A stretch of 64,000 nt of DNA from an uncultured Planctomycetota bacterium (GCA_903847315.1 CAINDG010000040.1:16813-80812), one strand, 5' to 3'; positions 20,475 to 30,757 are shown, counted from the first letter of the stretch. Made by a program: numbers and translations. Notes: generated by a model from the letters alone, not told the origin.

Positions 20475-21605
20475 ATGAAACAGAAAGAACTATTAGTTAT
20501 TTTGATAATATTTATTGTGTCCGTATCAGGCTGTGCGCCTGTTCGGCACGCCGTTCCGGAGCCGTTGATTTTAAAAGCGACTTTGCCGGGGATGCCCGGG
20601 AACATCAGGGTTTTCGAAGAGGATTTCACGCCGACTGTTAAACAAAATCCAAAGGATTCCAATGACTACAGCCTTTTAGCTCTTTCCGGCGGCGGGGCCA
20701 GCGGAGCTTTTGGGGCCGGAGTTTTATGCGGCTGGACAAAAACCGAAACCAGGCCGAAGTTTCAGGTTGTTACAGGAATAAGCACAGGAGCCTTAATAGC
20801 GCCTCTGGCATTTATCGGGCCTGAATGCGACGAGGAATTAAAACAGATATATACCACAATCAAGCCGAAAGATATTTTTAATGTCAACGGTTTGTTTGGC
20901 GTGCTGGGAATATTATATGGTGAGTCGTATGCGGACACGAAACCTTTGTCTTTGCTAATTGCCAAAACAATGACGCAGGAGAAAATTGACGTCATTGCAC
21001 AGGAATACGCCAAAGGAAGACGGCTTTATGTCGGCACAACTTATCTGGACGCTCAGCGTTTCGTAATTTGGGATATGGGCGCGATTGCGGCCAGTAAAAA
21101 TCCGCACGCCGCCGAAATATTCAGGAAGGTACTGCTTGCTTCTGCCGCGTTTCCCGGACTTTTCCCACCCGTATGTTTCGATGTTGAAGCCGATGGCAAA
21201 AAATATGACGAGATGCATGTTGACGGCGGAACTATAACCGGCGTATTCAGCCATTTTAAGTCTTTCAGGGTCGCAGGTCAGATGCCGTACAAACTTTCCA
21301 ATATTTATGTTATCAAAAACGGCAGGGTAGCCGCGGAGTATAAGCAGGTAAAGCGAAATTCCCTGAAGATATTGAACCATTCATTTTTAACGCTGATGAA
21401 AACACAGACGTGGAATGATTTATATCGAATATATGACCTGGCCAAGGACGATAAAATCGGATTTAGCTATATGTGCATTCCGAGTGATTATGTGACTGAA
21501 AGCACGAAAATGTTTGACCCTGTCGAAATGAAAAGACTTTTCGATATGGGTTTTGAGATGGGCAAAGCCGGCGATAAGTGGCAAAAAACAGTGGCTATTA
21601 AATAA
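20475..21605 (+). CDS. Patatin-like phospholipase, lipoprotein signal
   Basis: Lipobox-like VSVSGC; GGGASGAFGAGVL, G-I-S-T-G nucleophile elbow, DGG motif. Confidence 0.88.
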   Translation: MKQKELLVILIIFIVSVSGCAPVRHAVPEPLILKATLPGMPGNIRVFEEDFTPTVKQNPKDSNDYSLLALSGGGASGAFGAGVLCGWTKTETRPKFQVVTGISTGALIAPLAFIGPECDEELKQIYTTIKPKDIFNVNGLFGVLGILYGESYADTKPLSLLIAKTMTQEKIDVIAQEYAKGRRLYVGTTYLDAQRFVIWDMGAIAASKNPHAAEIFRKVLLASAAFPGLFPPVCFDVEADGKKYDEMHVDGGTITGVFSHFKSFRVAGQMPYKLSNIYVIKNGRVAAEYKQVKRNSLKILNHSFLTLMKTQTWNDLYRIYDLAKDDKIGFSYMCIPSDYVTESTKMFDPVEMKRLFDMGFEMGKAGDKWQKTVAIK

Positions 21606-21623
21606 TTTTTCTCCTGCGGCAAA

Positions 21624-22241
21624 CTATTCTGTATGAAATACGGGGGTTTTGATTTTCTTTAAACTTAGTATTCCGCTAATGACAGTTATCAATGCCGTGA
21701 TTATATAAGTAACAGTCATAAACCAATATCCCCACACAGCCGTCTGAACGTAAGCCATTTTCATAATAACCGTGCCGACAGCGAAAGCTTGTATGAACAT
21801 CTTGATTTTGCCTGAGAGGGTAGCCGGGAATTTTATCCCTTTCGATTCGCTCCAATGCCGCAGCACTGTTACGAAAAACTCTCTAAGAATTATTATTCCT
21901 GCAAACCCCCATTGGAAAATAGCATTCTGAACTTTTGTGAAATCAAAAAGTTTCGGCTCGCCGATAATCGCAAAACAGACAAACGCTCCGACTATCAGTA
22001 TTTTGTCCGCAAGCGGGTCAACCAATCTGCCGAATTTGCTTGCGACATTCAGTTTTCTGGCTATCGGTCCGTCAATCATATCGGTCAGGCCGGCGATTAC
22101 GAAAATCACAAAAGCAACGTCAAGATAAAAAGATGTGTCCTGATGCACTGCCAGTTTCGGCTCAAAGAAAATCATCACCAGAAAAATCACCGACAGTACA
22201 AGTCTGCCGCCTGTCAGGATGTTCGGAATCTGCTTTATCAT
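21624..22241 (-). CDS. pgsA: CDP-diacylglycerol--glycerol-3-phosphate 3-phosphatidyltransferase
   Basis: CDP-alcohol phosphatidyltransferase motif DMIDGPIARKLNVASKFGRLVDPLADK. Confidence 0.92.
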   Translation of the reverse strand: MIKQIPNILTGGRLVLSVIFLVMIFFEPKLAVHQDTSFYLDVAFVIFVIAGLTDMIDGPIARKLNVASKFGRLVDPLADKILIVGAFVCFAIIGEPKLFDFTKVQNAIFQWGFAGIIILREFFVTVLRHWSESKGIKFPATLSGKIKMFIQAFAVGTVIMKMAYVQTAVWGYWFMTVTYIITALITVISGILSLKKIKTPVFHTE

Positions 22242-22273
22242 AGAAAACAGGATATAGAATGTTTAAGAAAAAA

Positions 22274-23665
22274 TCAAATTTTTTCCGCAAGCAAATCGTA
22301 ATCTTTAAAGCCTGCAATCTTCGCTTTTACAAAACTGCCGGGCAGGTCGGTGCAGTTATTTATGAAACAAACACTGTCAATATGCGGCCCTTGGCCGTAA
22401 AAACGCCCCACAGATTGTCCCTCCGGATGATTTTCCCGTCTCGACTCGGCGTCGAGCCGAGGTTGGACGTCGATAAGGCATTCGATAACCTGACCGAGGA
22501 TGGCCTGGTTTTTCTCAAACGCTATCTGCTGCTGGACAAGCATAAGCTGCTCTCTTCTGTCCTCCTTGATATTATGCGGTATCCGGCCGGGCAGTTCTGC
22601 CGCCTTTGTGCCTGCCTCCGGCCAGAATGTAAAACAACCCAAAGCGTCAAAACGAGCCCATTTCGCAAACTCGACAAGCTCGTCGAATTGCTCCTGTGTC
22701 TCGCCGGGGAAACCGGCAATTACCGTTGTCCGAAGCGCAACATCGGGAATGTTCTGGCGGATTTTATCAATAAGAGCGGCGATTTGCCTTTTCGTATCAG
22801 GCCGATGCATCTTTTTCAGTATCTCATCGTTAATGTGCTGAATAGGCATATCAATATAATGAACAACCTTTTTGCTTTTCGCGATTGCTTCGATAAGTTC
22901 ATCCGTGATACCTGAAGGATTCAGATACATAAGTCTTATCCATTTGAGCTTGTCGATTTTTTCCAGTTCGCTGATGACTTTTACAAGGCCGTTCTTTTCG
23001 CCAAGGTCGCGCCCATAGTTCGCGCTGTCCTGTGCGATGATGGATAGTTCCACTACGCCTGATTTGGCAAGCTGATTTGCCTCGAGCGCAATATCGTTCA
23101 GCGGTTTGCTCCTGAATTTACCTTTAATCGACGGGATTGTACAGAAAGAGCAGGTTCTGTCACAGCCTTCGGAAATTCTCAGGTACGCCCAGTGCGAAGG
23201 ATTTATCAGCAGCCTGTCGGTATCCGACTGCGTTTTGTTTAACCAGTCGGCGGGACTGGCGTAAAATTTAGCGGGATTTTCGCTGAAAAGATTTTCAATT
23301 ACATTTGCGATATTGTCTCTTGCTCCAAGGCAGACGACAGCATCTATTTTTGGAAATTGCTCAAGAAGTTTTTCTTTAAATCTTTCCGGCAGGCAGCCCG
23401 CGATGATAACCTTTTTTATTTTCCCTTTGCGTTTTTTTGCGAGAGTCTGGTTTATGACTTCAGCAGCCTCGTCAACGGCGGGTTTTATAAAGCCGCAGGT
23501 ATTAATTACCACGACGTCGGCGTTGTCGATGTCGTAATCTATCACAAAGCCGGCCTGGGCAATCAGCGCAAGCATCTTTTCCGAATCGACAATATTTTTC
23601 GGACAGCCCAATGCGACGAAGCCGACCGCTATTGGTGTTTGGTTATTTTTGTTTGTTATAGACAC
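22274..23665 (-). CDS. rimO: Ribosomal protein S12 methylthiotransferase RimO
   Basis: VALGCPKNIVDSE, ISEGCDRTCSFCTIPSIKGKFRS radical SAM, TRAM-like C-terminus. Confidence 0.96.
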   Translation of the reverse strand: MSITNKNNQTPIAVGFVALGCPKNIVDSEKMLALIAQAGFVIDYDIDNADVVVINTCGFIKPAVDEAAEVINQTLAKKRKGKIKKVIIAGCLPERFKEKLLEQFPKIDAVVCLGARDNIANVIENLFSENPAKFYASPADWLNKTQSDTDRLLINPSHWAYLRISEGCDRTCSFCTIPSIKGKFRSKPLNDIALEANQLAKSGVVELSIIAQDSANYGRDLGEKNGLVKVISELEKIDKLKWIRLMYLNPSGITDELIEAIAKSKKVVHYIDMPIQHINDEILKKMHRPDTKRQIAALIDKIRQNIPDVALRTTVIAGFPGETQEQFDELVEFAKWARFDALGCFTFWPEAGTKAAELPGRIPHNIKEDRREQLMLVQQQIAFEKNQAILGQVIECLIDVQPRLDAESRRENHPEGQSVGRFYGQGPHIDSVCFINNCTDLPGSFVKAKIAGFKDYDLLAEKI

Positions 23666-23723
23666 AATCAGATTTCTTTCTTAAATCAGAGAACATATTA
23701 TATTAATTTTCGTACGAAAAGCT

Positions 23724-24383
23724 ATGAGCGAATTTGAGACAGCAAAAAAGAAAAGACTGATAAAACAGGTTTTAACCGCGGTTATTTTCCCGGTGGTTAT
23801 CATCGGCGGGTGGTTTTATCCTGTCCTGGGTTATTTTATTCCGATTTGTATGGTTGCCGGCATAACAATAGCATTCTATCGCGGAAGAAAATGGTGCGAT
23901 TGGTATTGTCCGAGAGGAAGTTTTTTTGATACCGCAATAAAATTCATAAGTCCAAACAAGGAAATACCTGCGTTTTTTAAGAATCTTTCGACCAGAATAA
24001 TAATGCTGATAATTCTTATGACGATTATGACGGTTCAGATAATTATGGTCTGGCCAGACCCGTATAAAATCGGAAAAGTTTTTGTCGTTATACTGACTGT
24101 TACCACAAGCATAGCCATTGTTTTGGCTGTAATTTATCATCCGCGGGTATGGTGTTGTTTCTGCCCGATTGGTTCGATATCCAACTGGGTCGGCAAAGGG
24201 AAAAAACCGTTAAAAATAGATTCCAGCCTTTGCATCGACTGCAAACTCTGTCATAAGGTCTGCCCAATTCAGGTATCAGCTTATAAATTCAAAGGCAGCG
24301 GCGTAGAAAAGGTGATGGATGGCGATTGCCTTAAATGCGGCCTTTGTACAACGGCCTGCCCCAAAAAAGCGCTGAGTTTATAA
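23724..24383 (+). CDS. 4Fe-4S polyferredoxin-like membrane protein (NapH-like)
   Basis: WCDWYCPRGSF, CCFCPIGS, CIDCKLCHKVCP, CLKCGLCTTACP; TM segments. Confidence 0.85.
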   Translation: MSEFETAKKKRLIKQVLTAVIFPVVIIGGWFYPVLGYFIPICMVAGITIAFYRGRKWCDWYCPRGSFFDTAIKFISPNKEIPAFFKNLSTRIIMLIILMTIMTVQIIMVWPDPYKIGKVFVVILTVTTSIAIVLAVIYHPRVWCCFCPIGSISNWVGKGKKPLKIDSSLCIDCKLCHKVCPIQVSAYKFKGSGVEKVMDGDCLKCGLCTTACPKKALSL

Positions 24384-24390
24384 GCGATGA

Positions 24391-25017
24391 TTATATCTTT
24401 TTAAAAGCGAGGGTGAATGTATTTCTTTTTTCCCTGATGAACTTTCTTTCGTAGTTTGTGCCCACAAGTTCATCATTTTGTGCGCCGGCAGGTTTTACGA
24501 ACTCGATAGGCTTTAATTCCTTCGCAAAACTTTCAAAAACATTCTGCATCCAATTGAAATAGTCGGCGTGGTCGGTGGCGATGTTAATCAGGCCTCCCTT
24601 TTTCAAACATCGAATCATTTGCGAGACATTTTCCGCACTGACAAACCGTCTTTTGTGATGCGGTCTTTTAGGCCAGGGGTCGGGAAAATAAATATGAAAA
24701 CAATTAACTGTACTGTCATCGATATGCTTTTTGACGAAAAGTGCCGCCTCGGTTCGTATGATACGAACATTCCCTATGTCCCTCCGCCCCATTCTATCTA
24801 CGGAGTATTTATAAAATTTGTTCGCCCATTCGATTCCTAAAAAGTTTATCTTTGGAAAAGCAATCGCCTGATGGACCAAAAAGGTGCCTCTGCCGGAGCC
24901 GATTTCGACATGCAGCGGGGCAGAACGTCCAAAAACGTCCGAAAAATCGGTTTTGCCCTGCACATCTTCCTGCCGCAAGGCGATATCGGGATATTCTTTT
25001 AAGGTTTTCCGGGCCAT
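24391..25017 (-). CDS. trmB: tRNA (guanine-N7)-methyltransferase
   Basis: EIGSGRGTFLV, YFPDPWPKRPHHKRR. Confidence 0.95.
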   Translation of the reverse strand: MARKTLKEYPDIALRQEDVQGKTDFSDVFGRSAPLHVEIGSGRGTFLVHQAIAFPKINFLGIEWANKFYKYSVDRMGRRDIGNVRIIRTEAALFVKKHIDDSTVNCFHIYFPDPWPKRPHHKRRFVSAENVSQMIRCLKKGGLINIATDHADYFNWMQNVFESFAKELKPIEFVKPAGAQNDELVGTNYERKFIREKRNTFTLAFKKI

Positions 25018-25155
25018 TTTCAGTTTGCTGATTTTTTACGCAAAACCATAATTAAGTCAAGTTTAAAAAGAAACGATATATATTTTGTGAAACTATCAGA
25101 CTGTCAGTTTCGTATAGGCTAGTGGAAATAACAATATGTTCTCGGACCTAAGATT

Positions 25156-25848
25156 ATGATAAGGCCAATAAAATTACGACGAAAACGGGTACTGATTGAT
25201 GTCGATACCCAGAAAGACCTTCTGATGGCAGATGGCACAGCCTGCATAAAGAATCATCGCAGAATCCTTATGAACATCAGAAGAATGTATGCCTGGGCGA
25301 GAATCAAGCATATCAAAGTGGTTTCAACAGTATTGTGCAAGCCGGGCAGAAACGGCGATAATTTCTGTATCACCGGCACCAACGGCCAGAAAAAAGTTTC
25401 ATATACTCTCCGCAACAAAAGAATTAGTTACCAGGCCGACGACAGCACAGACCTGTCCAGAGACCTGTTTACCCGCGTTGACCAGATAATACTGAGCAAA
25501 AGATGTGCAAACCCATTCGAAGAGCCCAGAGCGGAAAGACTGCTTTCGGAGTTGAAAGCCGATGAATTTATAGTAATTGGCGCCGTTGCCGAAACAACAG
25601 TAGCGGCAACCGTCCTCGGCCTTTTGCAAAGAGGAAAAAGAGTGGTCGTTCTTACCGACGCAATCGGCGTATTCGACAGACACTCGGCTGATGTCGCATT
25701 TCGGAAGATGAAGGCAAAGGGAGCGATTCTGGTGGAAACAAAAGATATCGCCGGCTCAACTCATTTACATACCGCTGGAATATGCGATTGTAAACTTTGC
25801 AAAACCGCTGAAAAAGAAGAAAAACTTCAGACACAAACCATCGCATAA
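25156..25848 (+). CDS. Isochorismatase-like cysteine hydrolase
   Basis: VLIDVDTQKDLL; VIGAVAETTVAATVLGLLQRGKRVVVLTDAIG. Confidence 0.75.
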   Translation: MIRPIKLRRKRVLIDVDTQKDLLMADGTACIKNHRRILMNIRRMYAWARIKHIKVVSTVLCKPGRNGDNFCITGTNGQKKVSYTLRNKRISYQADDSTDLSRDLFTRVDQIILSKRCANPFEEPRAERLLSELKADEFIVIGAVAETTVAATVLGLLQRGKRVVVLTDAIGVFDRHSADVAFRKMKAKGAILVETKDIAGSTHLHTAGICDCKLCKTAEKEEKLQTQTIA

Positions 25849-25879
25849 CAAACACAAAATTCTATGATAATTATCAATG

Positions 25880-26542
25880 TTAAGCGGGTGGAAGCGCATC
25901 TGTTACCAGAGCTAACAACAAAAGAGCTAATTTAGACAAAATTTCCGCAACGATTAAGGCGGCTATAAAACTGATAATAGCCTTACTGCCTTTCACATTG
26001 CAGGAGATTGCATAAGCACGATACATCAAAAGTATTACCCAGATAAGTACCACAAGACTAACGACAATTCCAAGAAGGAACAACAATACGTCAGCGCCTC
26101 CAATAGCAACTGCCGGCGTCTGGTGCGTGGATTTAGATACTATAAACTCAACAAATCTGCCATATCCTTTAGGCAGCGTAACCAAAGCCGACAGAAGATA
26201 AGGGGCCCTGGCTAAAGCCTGGGTACCGAATACATCAATTGCTCTGACAGATGAATGTGACCGTGATATGATATGACCGGCAATCAAAAGCATTATGGAA
26301 ATCCAGAGCCAATCGCTTAACACCTCAGCGAAAAAGAGCCACAATGGCGCAGCTTTACCAGTGTGAACATCTAATACACCGTCAAAATGTGTATTGCTCA
26401 GCGAACCTATATATGTGGCTGTCAAAATAATGGCTAGGCCGACCAACAAAGCGCTGCCGCCTGCGATAAACTGAAATGGATTGAATAACCATTGGCCCAA
26501 AGTTCTTTTTTGCAGATTGTTGTTTAATTCTATATCAGTCAT
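25880..26542 (-). CDS. Yip1-like multi-TM membrane protein
   Basis: Several TM segments, start at MTDIELNNN; ends LLALVTDALPPA. Confidence 0.6.
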   Translation of the reverse strand: MTDIELNNNLQKRTLGQWLFNPFQFIAGGSALLVGLAIILTATYIGSLSNTHFDGVLDVHTGKAAPLWLFFAEVLSDWLWISIMLLIAGHIISRSHSSVRAIDVFGTQALARAPYLLSALVTLPKGYGRFVEFIVSKSTHQTPAVAIGGADVLLFLLGIVVSLVVLIWVILLMYRAYAISCNVKGSKAIISFIAALIVAEILSKLALLLLALVTDALPPA

Positions 26543-26561
26543 AAATGGTCCTCTCAAAAAT

Positions 26562-26837
26562 CTATTCCTGGTTTTCCGGAGTTTTGATTTGCTCGATAAT
26601 ATTATCAAGTTGATTCCGCACGGTCGGATAGCTCAGCTTTTGCAGCCGAGCCATCTCTTTCAATGACCCGCTGCATCTGATGAATTGCAAAATTAATTCC
26701 TGGTCCTCAACAGATAACTTGGCCAAGGCCGGCAGCTCAAATAATCCTTCTATCTCAGTGTCGCATTTCTGGCAGGATAACTTTTTGATATTTAACTGAC
26801 TCTGACAGGCCGGGCATATAGAAGGCAGTTTTTTCAT
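26562..26837 (-). CDS. DUF2089-like zinc-ribbon + helical (HTH-like) protein
   Basis: CPACQSQLNIKKLSCQKCDTEIEG...LPALAKLSVEDQELILQFIRCSGSLKEMARLQKLSYPTVRNQLD. Confidence 0.85.
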   Translation of the reverse strand: MKKLPSICPACQSQLNIKKLSCQKCDTEIEGLFELPALAKLSVEDQELILQFIRCSGSLKEMARLQKLSYPTVRNQLDNIIEQIKTPENQE

Positions 26838-27157
26838 AATTTTGTCCCTTTTAATAGAATAAAGTTTAATATATGATTACCAATGTTAATATATTATTAA
26901 ATAATGTCAAGTAAAAAATAAATAAAATTAATATATTTTTCAATATTATTCATTTTTAGGCCTGTTTTACGAGAAAAAGACGGACTGTCAGGCTGGCAGG
27001 AAGGCGGCCTAAAACTGCAATTTTGCCAGAAACGAAAAATGCGACTGATACCGCTTATCTTCTTTTGAAATAACAAGTTATGACTAATAAAATAACGCTT
27101 TCAGGTAATGGCACATTATTTGCTTCTTTACAGTCCTCATATTAGGACAGACACTTT

Positions 27158-27556
27158 ATGGCCATAGACAATATAAAAGTACTTATTAACGGTTCAGACT
27201 GGGCCTGGCCGGATGCGGTCAGGCAGATATTCAAAGACCGTTCCGTTGAATTGCTGATGGTAAAACGGGCGGACGAAGCTTTGAATGTTCTGCAGCACAG
27301 ACGAATTCATACGGCCATTGTCGATATGGATTCCAAAATGTTCAGCGGACTTGGAATGATAAGAATTATCCGCGGCAGTTTTCCGCTGCTGCCCTGTATT
27401 CTTCTGGCTGAGGACGCGGAAGAAAAACTGCTTACCGCGGCATTGGAATTAGATGTGTTCAGCGTGATGAACAAGCCGGTGGATATCGCGTTGCTGCAGA
27501 ATCAGCTTCACAGGCTTTTTGTCAAAAGATATAACAGTAATTTGTTTAATAGTTGA
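27158..27556 (+). CDS. Atypical response-regulator receiver protein
   Basis: AIVDMDSKMFSGLGMIRII and MNKPVD; lacks the N-terminal acidic pair. Confidence 0.7.
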   Translation: MAIDNIKVLINGSDWAWPDAVRQIFKDRSVELLMVKRADEALNVLQHRRIHTAIVDMDSKMFSGLGMIRIIRGSFPLLPCILLAEDAEEKLLTAALELDVFSVMNKPVDIALLQNQLHRLFVKRYNSNLFNS

Positions 27557-27569
27557 AAGGAATTAGGAA

Positions 27570-27860
27570 ATGAAAATCAGACCATTGGCTGATAAGGTGC
27601 TTGTCGAACGCATCGAGGCCGAGAACAAAACTGCCGGCGGTATCGTTCTGCCGGATACGGCAAAGGAAAAACCGCAGCGAGGCAAAATAGTCAGCGTTGG
27701 CGAGGGGAAACTGCTTGAAGACGGCTCAAGAGGCCAGATGCAGGTTAAAAAAGGAGATGAGGTGCTCTTTACAAGCTATGCCGGTACGGAAGTAAAACTC
27801 GACGGCAAAGAGTACGTCATTATGGACGAAGCGGACATTATGGCAGTTATCGAAAAATAA
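27570..27860 (+). CDS. groES: Co-chaperonin GroES
   Basis: [40 protein letters not shown]. Confidence 0.98.
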   Translation: MKIRPLADKVLVERIEAENKTAGGIVLPDTAKEKPQRGKIVSVGEGKLLEDGSRGQMQVKKGDEVLFTSYAGTEVKLDGKEYVIMDEADIMAVIEK

Positions 27861-27888
27861 AAGGAATTGAAAAATAGGAGTTTATAAA

Positions 27889-29514
27889 ATGGCAGCAAAA
27901 AAAATTGCTTACAATACCGAGGCCCGCGAGGCAATCCGTCAGGGCATAAGGAAACTTGCCCAGGCGGTAAAAGTTACGCTGGGACCGTGCGGAAGAAATG
28001 TTATTCTTGAAAAATCGTATGGCTCGCCGACTGTTACAAAAGACGGTGTTTCAGTCGCCAAGGAAATCGAGCTGGAAGATTCTTATGAAAATATGGGCGC
28101 TCAAATGGTAAAGGAAGTCGCCAGCAAAACAAGCACCGTCGCAGGCGACGGCACAACGACAGCGACAATTCTCGCTGAAGCCATCTTTGAGGAAGGCCTT
28201 AAAAATATCACCGCTGGCGCAAACCCGATGCAGGTAAAACGCGGCATAGATATGGCCGTTGAAAAAATTGTCGATGAACTCAAAAAAATGAGTACAAAAA
28301 TAGAATCCGGCAAACAAATCGAACAGGTCTCTACCTGCTCGGCGAATCAGGATGCTGAAATCGGCAAAATAATGGCTCAGGCTATGGAAAAAGTTGGCAA
28401 AGACGGTGTTATAACCGTCGAGGAAGGCCAAAGTCTTGAAACCACAGTTGAATTAGTCGAAGGTATGCAGTTTGACAAAGGGTTCATCAGTCCGCATTTC
28501 ATCAATAAGTACGAAGATATGACCTGCGTACTTGAGAAACCTTATATCCTCATTCACGAAAAGAAAATCAGCTCCATCAAATCGCTTGTTCCGCTGCTCG
28601 AAAAAATCGCAAAGCAGGGTAAGCCTCTGCTTATTATCGCTGAAGATATCGAAGGCGAAGCGCTTGCGACGCTGGTTGTAAATAAACTCCGCGGCGTTCT
28701 GCAGTGCGCTGCGGTAAAGGCTCCGGGCTTCGGCGACAGACGCAAGGCGATGCTTGCCGATATCGGCGTTCTTACCGGCGGCGAACCGATTTTCGAAGAT
28801 CTCGGCATGGATATTGAAAAGGTTGACCTGTCTCAGCTTGGCCAGGCGAAACGTGTTACAATCGATAAGGATAACACCACGATTGTCGAAGGCGCAGGCA
28901 GCACAGAAGAAATCAAGGGACGTATCGAGCAAATTAAAAAAGAAATCGAATCCACGACGAGCGATTACGATATCGAAAAACTTCAGGAAAGACTTGCAAA
29001 ACTTTCCGGCGGCGTTGCGCAGGTCAATGTTGGCGGCGCGACGGAAGCGGAAGTAAAAGAGAAAAAGGCCCGCGTCGAAGACGCTTTGCATGCCTGCAGA
29101 GCGGCTATCGAAGAAGGCATTCTGCCGGGCGGCGGCGTCGCAATGCTGCGGACATTCAAGGCTCTCGATAAAATAAAAGCAAAAGACGATGAGAGAATCG
29201 GCGTCGATATCGTAAAAAGAGCAATCGTCGCGCCAATCAAACAAATTGCGACAAACGCAGGGCTTGACGGCTCAATCGTTGCTCAAAAGGTTATGGAAAG
29301 CGATGATGTAAACTTCGGCTATGATGCTTTGAGAAAAGAATACGGCAATATGATTGAGTTCGGCGTCATTGTTCCGACAAAGGTTGAGCGCATCGCATTG
29401 CAGAATGGCGCTTCGATAGCTTCACTGCTGCTGACAACCGATGCTATTGTGAGTGAGATTCCTGAAAAGAAGGAAGCTCCTCCGATGCCACCTCACGGCG
29501 GCGGAATGTACTAA
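27889..29514 (+). CDS. groEL: Chaperonin GroEL
   Basis: Full-length; [49 protein letters not shown]-terminal PPHGGGMY. Confidence 0.99.
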   Translation: MAAKKIAYNTEAREAIRQGIRKLAQAVKVTLGPCGRNVILEKSYGSPTVTKDGVSVAKEIELEDSYENMGAQMVKEVASKTSTVAGDGTTTATILAEAIFEEGLKNITAGANPMQVKRGIDMAVEKIVDELKKMSTKIESGKQIEQVSTCSANQDAEIGKIMAQAMEKVGKDGVITVEEGQSLETTVELVEGMQFDKGFISPHFINKYEDMTCVLEKPYILIHEKKISSIKSLVPLLEKIAKQGKPLLIIAEDIEGEALATLVVNKLRGVLQCAAVKAPGFGDRRKAMLADIGVLTGGEPIFEDLGMDIEKVDLSQLGQAKRVTIDKDNTTIVEGAGSTEEIKGRIEQIKKEIESTTSDYDIEKLQERLAKLSGGVAQVNVGGATEAEVKEKKARVEDALHACRAAIEEGILPGGGVAMLRTFKALDKIKAKDDERIGVDIVKRAIVAPIKQIATNAGLDGSIVAQKVMESDDVNFGYDALRKEYGNMIEFGVIVPTKVERIALQNGASIASLLLTTDAIVSEIPEKKEAPPMPPHGGGMY

Positions 29515-29555
29515 CAAAACTTAAAATTTAAAAGTTAAAGTGTAAAACTTTGGAG

Positions 29556-29587
29556 TCCCGCACCTAAAAAAACATTAGGTGCGGGAT
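29556..29587 (+). repeat. Palindromic hairpin after groEL (terminator-like or interspersed element)
   Basis: TCCCGCACCTAA-loop-TTAGGTGCGGGA perfect 12 bp arms. Confidence 0.75.
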
Positions 29588-29873
29588 GGTTATTTTTATG
29601 TTGTTCAGATTTTATTCAAATTCGTTAAATCAGTTTTCAAAAGGTTATGCAAAAGGGCTTTTTGTCGTGGGACTTTTGCTGATTGGTTTTGGCACACTCG
29701 TTTGGGTTCTCAAGGAAGTCCTTGCCGTCCTTGCCGCTGCGATTTTTATCGTTGTCGGCTTTGTTTGCTGCTTTAACGCTGTCAGGATATTTATCAACAC
29801 AATGAAATCCAATAAAGACAACTCTAGTTCCGCCGGCAGAAGCGACAATGTCAGGGTACGTATCGAAGAGTAG
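29586..29873 (+). CDS. Small membrane protein
   Basis: ORF 95 aa with two hydrophobic segments. Confidence 0.5.
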   Translation: MVIFMLFRFYSNSLNQFSKGYAKGLFVVGLLLIGFGTLVWVLKEVLAVLAAAIFIVVGFVCCFNAVRIFINTMKSNKDNSSSAGRSDNVRVRIEE

Positions 29874-29983
29874 ATAATCAACGGAATCCGTGTTGTTTTT
29901 TGTAAACATCTTTTAACATTTGTATTTCCCAATACCTTAGTACCTATAAAACCTGAGATTTTAATACTGTAAAAGGATTATGT

Positions 29984-30012
29984 GTTGACAAAACACAACA
30001 TAGTGCTAAAGT
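29984..30012 (+). promoter_or_regulatory. Sigma-70-like promoter upstream of the putative small RNA
   Basis: TTGACA-17 bp-TAAAGT. Confidence 0.45.
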
Positions 30013-30018
30013 TTATCA

Positions 30019-30310
30019 CAGTTTGATTGTTATTTAATCAGGCTTTTAGCGTGTTAACTTTTTTTGTAATCAAGTGTTGTGGATAGAAAACCATCAGCCT
30101 GTCTAATTAGAAAAGTTCTGGCACAGGCTTTGCTCGAAACAAGAATACTTTATAACTTTGCCGGGTGGGCTGATCGCTTCGATTCCCAGGAGGAGGAGAA
30201 GTCAAAAAGCCCGCCTGTAAACGCAACCAGGGCTAAAAATATACAAAAGAACCCTGTTAAAATATTGCGTTCTATGGAGCTGGCCAGGAGGAGGCAGCTC
30301 CATTCTTTTG
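30019..30310 (+). ncRNA. Putative structured small RNA with GGAGG-rich loops
   Basis: Successive pairable segments: AGCCTGT/ACAGGCT; GGTGGGCT/AGCCCGCC; AACGCAA+CAGGG/CCCTG+TTGCGTT; ATGGAGCTG/CAGCTCCAT then TCTTTT. Confidence 0.5.
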
Positions 30311-30364
30311 CGCTGAATTAGGGGGTAAACATAAATCGAAATCAATAATCTCTCTCGTTTTAAC

Positions 30365-30437
30365 TGGGCGATACTGGATTCGAACCAGTGACCCGCTGAT
30401 TAAGAATCAGCTGCTCTACCAACTGAGCTAATCGCCC
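30365..30437 (-). tRNA. tRNA-Lys(CTT)
   Basis: GGGCGATTAGCTCAGTTGGTAGAGCAGCTGA-TTCTTAA-TCAGC...GGTTCGAATCCAGTATCGCCCA. Confidence 0.96.
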
Positions 30438-30757
30438 TGCAAAAGGCGATACTTTATATTCATCAGTTAAATATTGCAAGAGGTATTAACAATAGCCTAT
30501 ACAAAACCCTCAAAAGACAGTCAAAAGTTAATGTTTTTGCGTTAAAACCATAGCCGACGCTGCTTGTCTTTTAATTTTAAAAAATATTTTTAAGAAAACA
30601 TCCTATAAAATCGCCAATCCAGTTTAAAAAATTCAAATTTTGAAGAATTTTAACAAGTTTGGTTATTTTAACTAAATATTCTATTTTATCTATTTTAACA
30701 ATGTCGATAAAATAGTAGTTGGTTGGACCAGTTATTTAAACAAAGGGAGTTGAAACA

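Noticed and set aside
27000-27570. CIRCE/HrcA operator upstream of groES
   Set aside because: No matching inverted repeat found by eye.
28453-29244. 263 aa - strand ORF
   Set aside because: Antisense shadow of groEL.
30079-30321. 80 aa GTG-start ORF
   Set aside because: No RBS, no recognisable domain, and it overlaps well-paired RNA stems and a terminator-like hairpin; the RNA interpretation is preferred.
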